NCBI GenBank assembly: GCA_947487095.1
Contig: CANKVI010000058.1
Coordinates: 1-5,969 of the forward strand
Source of the DNA: Acidimicrobiaceae bacterium
GTDB lineage: Bacteria > Actinomycetota > Acidimicrobiia > Acidimicrobiales > Ilumatobacteraceae
Direction: 5' to 3'
DNA length: 5,969 nucleotides
The notes beneath the pieces are model-generated. The model searched no databases and had not been told where the DNA came from. It saw only the letters and a list, made by a program, of their open reading frames with translations. Numbering within the stretch: position 1 is the first letter of the stretch; each line of letters opens with the position of its first letter. The translations under genes and the position numbers were made by a program. Positions 1 to 5,246 of the stretch are shown in pieces.

Positions 1-308
1 CCACCGCGCCCCGTCATCGCCTGCACGGCGTCCATATATATCGCGTCAACGTCTGGACGTTCTTCACGATCAACTTTGACGTTGACGAACATCTTGTTCA
101 TGACTTCGGCAGTCTCATTGTCCTCGAAGCACTCATGTGCCATCACGTGGCACCAGTGACAAGCGGAATATCCGACGGACAAAAGGATCGGGACATTGCG
201 TTCACGTGCGTGAGCGAAGGCTTCGTCGCCCCATGCGTACCAATCCACGGGATTGTCGGCGTGCTGACGAAGGTATGGGCTTGTTTGGTCGGCTAACCGG
301 TTGGGCAT
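1..308 (-). CDS. DUF255 thioredoxin-fold protein (YyaL/SPATA20 family), N-terminal fragment
   Basis: This is the first 102 codons of a gene reading leftwards; the rest lies beyond the window edge. The N-terminus [20 protein letters not shown] and the following [11 protein letters not shown] are hallmark sequences of the DUF255 family (Thioredox_DsbH; bacterial YyaL, animal SPATA20). A thioredoxin-like CxxC motif, CHWC, sits at residues 50-53 inside [13 protein letters not shown], followed by the family motif [16 protein letters not shown] near residues 78-92. Full-length members usually run to about 650-700 residues, with an (alpha/alpha)6-barrel glycosidase-like C-terminal part. Their biochemical role is not firmly established, so I assign no reaction. 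No signal peptide is visible, so the protein is probably cytoplasmic. The ATG at 308 is supported by family alignment and by an AAAGG ribosome binding site 7 nt upstream. It starts only 21 bp after the S8 peptidase stop, which suggests co-transcription. One small oddity is Cys60, where relatives usually have Ser (HESFED). Confidence 0.93.
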   Translation of the reverse strand, partial: MPNRLADQTSPYLRQHADNPVDWYAWGDEAFAHARERNVPILLSVGYSACHWCHVMAHECFEDNETAEVMNKMFVNVKVDREERPDVDAIYMDAVQAMTGRG

Positions 309-315
309 GTGTTCG

Positions 316-320
316 CCTTT
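316..320 (-). promoter_or_regulatory. Ribosome binding site of the DUF255 gene
   Basis: On the minus strand AAAGG is read here, separated by 7 nt from the ATG at 308. This is good Shine-Dalgarno spacing and fixes the start of the DUF255 gene. It lies in the 21-bp gap after the peptidase stop codon, so the downstream gene can be translated independently from a shared mRNA. Confidence 0.6.
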
Positions 321-329
321 ATGTTGCAG

Positions 330-1802
330 TTATAAAACGGTGATGTCGCCAACAATGGTCAGCTTTGGAAATGGCGAGCGTGCAGCAACCGTCAATCTCA
401 CGCGGCAAACAGAGGGAACACGTGGCGCGATCATCTTGGTGCCACTGATACGACAAGCACCATTGACAACTTTGTATGTGCGGCTTCCTGAGGACGACGT
501 ATTGAAGAGTTTTATCAACGGTGTGGTACTCGCTGGTGTAACGGCGTTCGCAACTTGCCAGATTGGAAAGAATGGACCCACGGCGTCCGAAACTACGAAT
601 TGCTTTACTCCAGCGCGCGTATAGGTAATGCCAACACGAATTGTGCGCCGTGCATCGGCTTGTGTGGTGCGGTATGAACGCTTGTTAGCTTTTGCAATTG
701 CAATGCAATCTGCAGGGACTTCAGTTGCGGCAGGACCAGTTGAATCACAGCGGAACCATTTCACGTCGTTCACTTCGGAAATGTTTTCAAGATTTGCAAC
801 GAGCGTTTCGCCTACATGGCCTACGGCTGTAATCTGCGGGGCGCTAACTGGCGGGAACATGCGTTGAAGCTCAGCCAAGGCTGCAACCAAGTTCAGGAAT
901 CCAACACCAAATGTTTGGTCGCGCCCTGGATCGCCAATATCAGTTGCTGTTCGTAACAAAATGTCACGAACTTGGGCATTTGTAATTCTTGGCTCAGCAG
1001 CAAAGAGCAATGCAGCAGCACCAGCAACAAAACCTGCCGCCATGCTGGTGCCACTCAACGCGACATAGTCACCCTTTGCGGTGGAGACAATACTGGCTCC
1101 TGGTGCGGAGATGTCGATGTAGTCACCACGTTGATCGAATGATGTCACATTGTTTGCCGAGTCAACAGCGGTCACTGCAATGGTGAGGTCAAGTGATGCA
1201 GGCCATTTTGGTTTATCAGTTGCACCACCGTTTCCTGCTGCAGCAACAACAAGTGCACCTTTATCGTTGGCGTATTGAATGGCTTGAGTCAAACTTGAAC
1301 TTTCAGTTGCTCCACCAAGTGACAAGTTGATCACTTTTGCTCCATTGTCTGCTGCATAACGAACACCGGAAGCGACATCACGCGCGTCGCCTTGTCCTGA
1401 TGGGTCCAACACCTTGATCGGCAAAATTTTTGCGTTCGGCGCAACTCCACTCCCGCCGATTCCATTATTGGCCACAGCCGCAATAATTCCTGCAACGTGT
1501 GAACCATGTCCACTGGCATCGACGTCATTGCCATCTTGGGTCTCTGTTGAACTCATGAATGAACGACCTGGAAGCAAGTTCTCTGCAAGATCTGGATGAG
1601 GTCCACTGCCACTGTCAACAACCGCGACAGTCACACCATTGCCGGTTGTAACCGCCCAGACTCGATCTGCTCCTGTTGCAAAAATTCCCCACTGTTGTGC
1701 AAGTAATGGGTCATTAGCGGCAGCGTCTACTTGTGTAGAGAATGCCAAACACGAGGCAAGCGAAGCGAAACAGATCGCGAGAGAAGCTAGAGGTTTACGC
1801 AA
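330..1802 (-). CDS. Exported subtilisin-like serine peptidase (family S8) with Ig-like C-terminal region
   Basis: An extracytoplasmic subtilase of 490 residues, counted from a TTG start at 1802. The signal peptide is residues 1-27: MRK, a hydrophobic stretch, then a VDA cleavage site. A lipobox-like LASC at 15-18 leaves lipoprotein anchoring possible. The mature part begins almost at once with NDPLLAQQWGI, so no I9-type propeptide is visible. The catalytic domain spans about 33-310. Its triad is Asp63 (VAVVDSG), His99 (GHGSHVAG) and Ser253 (SGTSMAAG), with the oxyanion Asn191 (AAAGNGG). The Pro that normally follows GTSMA(A/S) is Gly255. Residues about 320-410 resemble the Ig-like repeats of actinobacterial surface proteins (KWFRCDSTG, YRTTQADARRTIRVGITYTRAG), and the last 75 residues form another beta-rich, Cys-containing module. 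The longer frame to ATG 1901 would overlap fabI by 88 bp and put an Arg-rich tail before the signal peptide, so I reject it. The gene lies 11 bp downstream of fabI. The substrate is unknown; general protein turnover or processing of surface proteins is inference. Confidence 0.9.
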   Translation of the reverse strand: MRKPLASLAICFASLASCLAFSTQVDAAANDPLLAQQWGIFATGADRVWAVTTGNGVTVAVVDSGSGPHPDLAENLLPGRSFMSSTETQDGNDVDASGHGSHVAGIIAAVANNGIGGSGVAPNAKILPIKVLDPSGQGDARDVASGVRYAADNGAKVINLSLGGATESSSLTQAIQYANDKGALVVAAAGNGGATDKPKWPASLDLTIAVTAVDSANNVTSFDQRGDYIDISAPGASIVSTAKGDYVALSGTSMAAGFVAGAAALLFAAEPRITNAQVRDILLRTATDIGDPGRDQTFGVGFLNLVAALAELQRMFPPVSAPQITAVGHVGETLVANLENISEVNDVKWFRCDSTGPAATEVPADCIAIAKANKRSYRTTQADARRTIRVGITYTRAGVKQFVVSDAVGPFFPIWQVANAVTPASTTPLIKLFNTSSSGSRTYKVVNGACRISGTKMIAPRVPSVCRVRLTVAARSPFPKLTIVGDITVL

Positions 1803-1813
1803 GCGATATCGGC

Positions 1814-2581
1814 CTACACGCCCATTGCGTGGAAGCCACCATCGACATGAACGATTTCTGCGGTGGTGCAGGGAAACCAGTCGGAAAGCATGGCTACGCA
1901 TGTGCGGGCAACGCCGCTTGAGTCATTGACATCCCAACCCAGGGGAGCACGGTCATCCCATACATCTTCAAATTTTTGAAAACCAGGAATTGATTTTGCA
2001 GCCATGGTGCGGATGGGGCCAGCGGCAACAAGGTTGCAACGAATTTGTTTACTGCCGAGTTCCTTTGCCAAGTAGCGGTTTGTTGATTCAAGAGCAGCTT
2101 TTGCAACGCCCATCCAGTTGTATGCAGGCCAAGCAACGGTGTTGTCGAAGTCCAGACCGACAATGGTCCCGCCGCTGGTCATCAATGGCACAAATGCGTC
2201 GGCCAGCGTTTTCAGTGAATATGCAGAAATTTGCATGGCTACCGAAACATCCGACCATTGGGCTGCCATGAAGTCATCGCCGAGGCAAACGGCTGGTGCA
2301 AAACCGATGGCATGCAACACACCGTCGACACGTCCAAATTGTGCTTTGGCCGCTTCACGAGCAGACGTGATGTGCTCGTCAACCGTGACGTCAAACTCCA
2401 CCACTTTGATATCTGTGCTCAGTTTGCGTGCGGTTCGCTCGGTAATGGAAAGTCCGCGTCCTGCTCCAGTAAGCATCACTTGGGCACCTTGCTCAAGAGC
2501 AAGCTTTGCCACCCCGTAGGCGAGTGATGCGTCGGTCAGCACGCCAGTTACGACAATGTTTTTCCCATCCAAAATTCCCAT
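1814..2581 (-). CDS. fabI: Enoyl-[acyl-carrier-protein] reductase (NADH), FabI/InhA type
   Basis: This enzyme catalyses the last reductive step of each type II fatty acid elongation cycle, reducing trans-2-enoyl-ACP to acyl-ACP with NADH in the cytoplasm. The 255-residue protein is an atypical short-chain dehydrogenase. The cofactor loop is TGVLTDASLAYGVAK (12-26). LHAIGFAP (89-96) corresponds to the InhA SIGFMP segment. The catalytic Tyr154 and Lys161 (Y-x6-K) lie in WPAYNWMGVAKAALES, nearly the same as M. tuberculosis InhA. NLVAAGPIRTMA (183-194) and RAPLGWDV (211-218) are also InhA-like. Compared with InhA (269 residues) the substrate-binding segment between PIRT and the RAPxGW motif is about ten residues shorter, closer to ordinary FabI. 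The start ATG 2581 gives the standard MGILDGK N-terminus. It is the first gene of the leftward unit and faces npdG across 46 bp, with no good Shine-Dalgarno but a TANNNT box placed for leaderless transcription. A crotonyl-CoA-type or FabG function is unlikely given the signatures. Confidence 0.96.
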   Translation of the reverse strand: MGILDGKNIVVTGVLTDASLAYGVAKLALEQGAQVMLTGAGRGLSITERTARKLSTDIKVVEFDVTVDEHITSAREAAKAQFGRVDGVLHAIGFAPAVCLGDDFMAAQWSDVSVAMQISAYSLKTLADAFVPLMTSGGTIVGLDFDNTVAWPAYNWMGVAKAALESTNRYLAKELGSKQIRCNLVAAGPIRTMAAKSIPGFQKFEDVWDDRAPLGWDVNDSSGVARTCVAMLSDWFPCTTAEIVHVDGGFHAMGV

Positions 2582-2588
2582 GCCTATG

Positions 2589-2594
2589 ACCGTA
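2589..2594 (-). promoter_or_regulatory. Candidate -10 box for leaderless transcription of fabI
   Basis: The minus strand reads TACGGT here, matching the actinobacterial -10 pattern TANNNT, with exactly 7 nt (CATAGGC) before the fabI ATG. That spacing would put the transcription start on or next to the A of the start codon, the layout of leaderless genes common in actinobacteria. The only purine-rich element, AGG, is 1 nt from the ATG, too close for a Shine-Dalgarno. No convincing -35 box is seen. The match is short and could be chance. Confidence 0.35.
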
Positions 2595-2615
2595 GTTCCC
2601 GAGTGTGGTTTGTGT

Positions 2616-2619
2616 AAGG
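2616..2619 (+). promoter_or_regulatory. Ribosome binding site deciding the npdG start
   Basis: AAGG lies 8 nt before the ATG at 2628, so this start is chosen over an in-frame ATG at 2556. The upstream codons (MFFPSKIPMPMTVV and following) do not resemble the family, and they overlap the fabI start on the other strand. The ATG at 2628 gives MRIGIMGGTG, the expected Rossmann-fold N-terminus. Confidence 0.65.
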
Positions 2620-2627
2620 CTTCACCT

Positions 2628-3320
2628 ATGCGAATTGGAATTATGGGCGGAACTGGCCCAGCGGGTAGCGGGTTAGCCCTACGAATGAGTGTGGCTGGTC
2701 ACCAGGTGCTTATCGGGTCACGATCGAAAGAACGCTCAGAGGAAAAGGTCGCCGAACTCATTGCGCAATGGCCTGACCACAATCTAAAGATTGAAACTGG
2801 CACAAATGAAGATGCTGCTCACTGCGACTTGATTGTGGTTGCAACCCCATGGGATTCAACTGCAACCATTGTTGGGGAATACGCCGAAGTATTGCGCGGC
2901 AAAGTTGTGGTCACCATGGCGAACGCGTTGGTGAAAGTTGGCAAAGAGTTTCAACCACTTGTTCCACCACGGGGAAGTATTGCCGCACACGTACAGGCTG
3001 AAATTCCTGAAAGTCGCGTTGTCGCAGCGATGCAACATTTGCCGGCAAAAGAACTTGGAAACTTGAACCATCATGTTGACTCCGATGTGTTGATCTGCTC
3101 AGACTTTCCTGAAGCGATAGAAATTGTGAGCGATTTAGTTGCGCAAATTCCAGGTTGCAGGCCACTGAGTACCGGTCGTTTATCGAATGCTCTTGCTCTC
3201 GAAGCGTTCACTGCTGTTTTGTTGCAATTGAACATGCGTTACAAAACTCGAGTCGCTCCACGACTCACGGGCATTCCTGATGTTGACCCCAAAAGTGGTC
3301 GAAACATGAAATTGGATTGA
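2628..3320 (+). CDS. npdG: NADPH-dependent F420 reductase (F420:NADP oxidoreductase)
   Basis: This cytoplasmic enzyme transfers hydride between NADP(H) and the deazaflavin cofactor F420; in F420-using actinobacteria it is thought mainly to make F420H2 from NADPH. The 230-residue length fits the family (archaeal Fno is about 212). The Rossmann glycine motif is GGTGPAG (7-13). GSRS (30-33), with Ser31 and Arg32, is the expected binding site for the NADP 2'-phosphate. The TPW segment at 73-75 and the PLSTGRLSNALALE segment (179-192) match the Archaeoglobus Fno sequence I recall (PLDAGPLSNSRLVE), as does QHLPAKELGNL (136-146). It is the first gene of the rightward unit and its TGA overlaps the longest possible mshC frame, so co-transcription with mshC and plsC is likely. 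Its presence implies that the organism makes or imports F420. A ketopantoate reductase or pyrroline-5-carboxylate reductase is less likely because of the C-terminal signature. Confidence 0.93.
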   Translation: MRIGIMGGTGPAGSGLALRMSVAGHQVLIGSRSKERSEEKVAELIAQWPDHNLKIETGTNEDAAHCDLIVVATPWDSTATIVGEYAEVLRGKVVVTMANALVKVGKEFQPLVPPRGSIAAHVQAEIPESRVVAAMQHLPAKELGNLNHHVDSDVLICSDFPEAIEIVSDLVAQIPGCRPLSTGRLSNALALEAFTAVLLQLNMRYKTRVAPRLTGIPDVDPKSGRNMKLD

Positions 3321-3331
3321 GCTACGTGTCG

Positions 3332-4462
3332 ATGAAGTTATACGACACAGCAAAACAAGAAATCGTTGAGTTTGTTCCGAACCCAACCGTGCTGATGTAC
3401 ACGTGCGGGATCACTCCGTACGATGCAACGCACTTAGGCCATGCCTTCACGTTCATTTCCTATGACGTGTTGCAACGTCGACTTATTGATAAGGGACATC
3501 AAGTGAAGTGTGTTCGCAACGTGACTGACGTTGATGACCCGCTATTCGCGAAAGCACGTGAACTCGGTGTGCATTACCTAGACCTCGCCGCAGGGGAAGA
3601 AGCGCGTTTCGAGTCCGACATGACTGCGTTGAATGCTCTGCCAGTGCACAGTACGCCGCGTGCATCGTCTGCAATTCCAGACATCCGTGGATTTATCGGC
3701 ATGGTGATTGACCGTGGGTTCGCCTATGAGTCCGGCGGTTCGGTGTACTTCAACGTAGAGAAGTTCCCGCAATTTGGCAGTGTCTCTCACTACAGCCGCG
3801 AAACGATGATTGCATTGGCTCGTGAACGCGGCGGCAATGTCGATGATCCTCACAAACGCAATCCACTCGACTTTGTGTTGTGGCATCCATCGGCCTCGGA
3901 CGAACCGTCGTGGGACACCATGTGGGGCGCTGGTCGACCTGGTTGGCATATTGAGTGTTCGGCACTCGCGCTTCGTGAATTAGGCACCACCATCGATCTG
4001 CATGGTGGTGGAAGTGATCTGATTTTTCCGCACCATGAGTGTGAGCGAGCTCAATCTGAGGCAGCTACTGGTCAGCCGTTCGTGAAGCATTGGATGCACG
4101 TTGCAATGGTCTCCATGGATGGCCACAAAATGTCGAAGAGCCGCGGCAACTTGGTGTTCGTTGACAAGCTGCGCACTCAACACGACCCAATGGCGATTAG
4201 GTTGGGACTTATCGAACATCACTACCGCACAGAGTGGGAATGGGATGACGGTCTTATGTCGCGCAATGAAGTTCGACTGTCGAATTGGAAATCGGCGGCA
4301 CAAGTCGGAAGTTCACACGGCGACGGTGGTCTGCTTTCAGAGGTTCGTTCAGCACTGGACAATGATTTAGACACACCAACCGCAGTTGCACTCGTGGATG
4401 CTGCAGCGAGCAAGGGTCTCGCAGTAGGAGACAGTGCTCGACTCTTAGGGGTCGTCATTTAA
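3332..4462 (+). CDS. mshC: Mycothiol cysteine ligase (L-cysteine:1D-myo-inositol 2-amino-2-deoxy-alpha-D-glucopyranoside ligase)
   Basis: MshC joins cysteine, activated as cysteinyl-AMP, to GlcN-inositol, the third enzymatic step of mycothiol synthesis, and is a relative of cysteinyl-tRNA synthetase. From the ATG the protein has 376 residues. The N-terminal catalytic motif MYTCGITPYDATHLGHAFTF (22-41) is of MshC type, where CysS typically has CGPTVY. NVTDVDDPLF (63-72), RPGWHIECSA (202-211), GGGSDLIFPHHE (225-236) and the KMSKS loop (266-270) follow in order. Predicted zinc ligands are Cys25, Cys209 and His234. The chain ends with DLDTPTAVALVDA and LLGVVI, where MshC proteins end (LLGVDL). 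The long C-terminal anticodon-recognition region of CysS, usually near 460 residues in total, is missing. Glu238 in HHECE is kept as in CysS, whereas mycobacterial MshC differs there. Start choice is open: TTG 3317 (overlapping the npdG stop) and GTG 3326 are in frame; ATG 3332 gives MKLYDTA, typical of the superfamily. A CysS-like stand-alone ligase is the main alternative. Confidence 0.87.
   Translation: MKLYDTAKQEIVEFVPNPTVLMYTCGITPYDATHLGHAFTFISYDVLQRRLIDKGHQVKCVRNVTDVDDPLFAKARELGVHYLDLAAGEEARFESDMTALNALPVHSTPRASSAIPDIRGFIGMVIDRGFAYESGGSVYFNVEKFPQFGSVSHYSRETMIALARERGGNVDDPHKRNPLDFVLWHPSASDEPSWDTMWGAGRPGWHIECSALALRELGTTIDLHGGGSDLIFPHHECERAQSEAATGQPFVKHWMHVAMVSMDGHKMSKSRGNLVFVDKLRTQHDPMAIRLGLIEHHYRTEWEWDDGLMSRNEVRLSNWKSAAQVGSSHGDGGLLSEVRSALDNDLDTPTAVALVDAAASKGLAVGDSARLLGVVI
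4447..4451 (+). promoter_or_regulatory. Ribosome binding site of plsC inside the mshC end
   Basis: AGGGG lies within the last codons of mshC, 10 nt before the plsC ATG at 4462. Together with the one-base TAATG overlap of the mshC stop and plsC start it suggests translational coupling of the two genes. The spacing is slightly long. Confidence 0.45.
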
Positions 4463-5205
4463 TGCCCAAGCGGGTTGACGCCTTGTACTCGGGAGCAACC
4501 GAGTTGCAATCGCGAATCCGACCTGCAGTGCGAGTGATAACGAATCGTTTGTGGCGTTTCGACTTGCAAGGGTTTGAACAGCTTCCTGAAACAGGTCCAG
4601 CAATTTTGTGCGCCAATCACGTCAGCTTTCTGGACTCGGCATTTCTCATCATTCAAGCGCCACGAAATATTTCCTTTGTGGGAAAGAGCGAGTATCTAGA
4701 TTCCTGGAAGACGCGCCGATTATTTCCGGCACTCGGAATGATTCCCATTGACCGCGAAGGTGGCGAAAAGGCGCAAGCCGCACTGAACGCTGCAGAGAAT
4801 GTGTTGCAACGCGGTGAGTTGTTTGGAATTTTCCCAGAAGGAACGCGAAGCCGAGATGGAATGTTGTACAAAGGAAAGACTGGCGCCGCTCGGTTAGCAA
4901 TAAAACTTGATTGTCCTATATTTCCTGTAGGCATTATTGGCACGCGCGAAATTCAACCGCCTGATGCGAAGCTGCCTCGTGTTGGTGGTCATGTGAAGAT
5001 CACTATCGGTAAGCCGATTTTGCCGGAGCGATATGCACAGCGACGTGATGATCATTTGGTGCTGCGAGAAATGACCGACGAAGTGATGTTTGAAATCCAG
5101 TCCATGACCGGTCAGCAGTATCGAAACGTCTACGCGGGAAAGCAACAGGAAGAGCGCTCAGCACATGGCGAAGTGCACAAAGATCTAGTTGGTATGGCTA
5201 AATAG
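4462..5205 (+). CDS. plsC: 1-acyl-sn-glycerol-3-phosphate acyltransferase (PlsC family)
   Basis: A 247-residue membrane-associated acyltransferase that transfers an acyl chain to the sn-2 position of lysophosphatidic acid, giving phosphatidic acid for phospholipid synthesis. The four family blocks are visible. NHVSFLD at 52-58 holds the HX4D catalytic pair His53/Asp58. GMIPIDR at 92-98 is block II. FPEGTRSRDG at 124-133 is the phosphate-binding block. The hydrophobic CPIFPVGIIGT at 151-161 is block IV. The C-terminal part (ITIGKPILPERY, then REMTDEVMFEI) is typical of actinobacterial PlsC proteins. The first 30 residues contain no clear full transmembrane helix, so membrane attachment is probably peripheral through the fold itself. 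The start codon overlaps the last base of the mshC stop (TAATG), indicating that it is translated from the same message. Members of this superfamily vary in substrate and may acylate other lysophospholipids, so the exact acceptor is inferred. Confidence 0.92.
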   Translation: MPKRVDALYSGATELQSRIRPAVRVITNRLWRFDLQGFEQLPETGPAILCANHVSFLDSAFLIIQAPRNISFVGKSEYLDSWKTRRLFPALGMIPIDREGGEKAQAALNAAENVLQRGELFGIFPEGTRSRDGMLYKGKTGAARLAIKLDCPIFPVGIIGTREIQPPDAKLPRVGGHVKITIGKPILPERYAQRRDDHLVLREMTDEVMFEIQSMTGQQYRNVYAGKQQEERSAHGEVHKDLVGMAK

Positions 5206-5210
5206 GGCGG

Positions 5211-5237
5211 TTCACGTAAGGTCTGCGAACCTAGACT
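5211..5237 (+). promoter_or_regulatory. Possible thrS promoter in the plsC-thrS gap
   Basis: The 41-bp gap contains TTCACG (5211-5216) and TAGACT (5232-5237), weak -35-like and TANNNT -10-like hexamers 15 bp apart. Transcription would start within a few bases of the thrS ATG at 5247, giving a very short or absent leader; no clear Shine-Dalgarno precedes thrS. A 5-bp inverted repeat, GGTTC at 5209-5213 and GAACC at 5227-5231, lies in the same segment but lacks a T-run and is not a convincing terminator. thrS might equally be read through from plsC. Confidence 0.25.
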
Positions 5238-5246
5238 GATGATGCG

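Noticed and set aside
1000..1035. CAG/CAA-rich run (agcagcaaagagcaatgcagc) as a possible microsatellite repeat
   Set aside because: On the coding strand it encodes the Ala/Leu-rich helix after the catalytic serine (GAAALLFAAEP), which every subtilase has; it is codon bias, not a repeat element.
1803..1901. N-terminal extension of the S8 peptidase to ATG 1901
   Set aside because: It would overlap fabI by 88 bp, consists of Arg/His/Trp-rich residues that look like an antisense-frame artefact, and would put about 33 residues before a clean signal peptide.
2556..2627. N-terminal extension of npdG from ATG 2556
   Set aside because: It precedes the Rossmann-fold start, overlaps the fabI start on the opposite strand and lacks family similarity; the AAGG site favours ATG 2628.
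3578..3965. Minus-strand open frames opposite mshC
   Set aside because: They are shadows of a well-supported gene, with Arg/His/Cys-rich compositions typical of antisense translation.
3317..4462. Ordinary cysteinyl-tRNA synthetase (cysS)
   Set aside because: The CGITPYDATHLGH motif and the end at LLGVVI, without the C-terminal tRNA-recognition region, fit MshC better, although the zinc-site Glu keeps some doubt.
5209..5231. Inverted repeat GGTTC/GAACC between plsC and thrS as a terminator or leader hairpin
   Set aside because: The stem is only 5 bp with a 13-nt loop and no T-run follows; no T-box or other leader elements fit in 41 bp.
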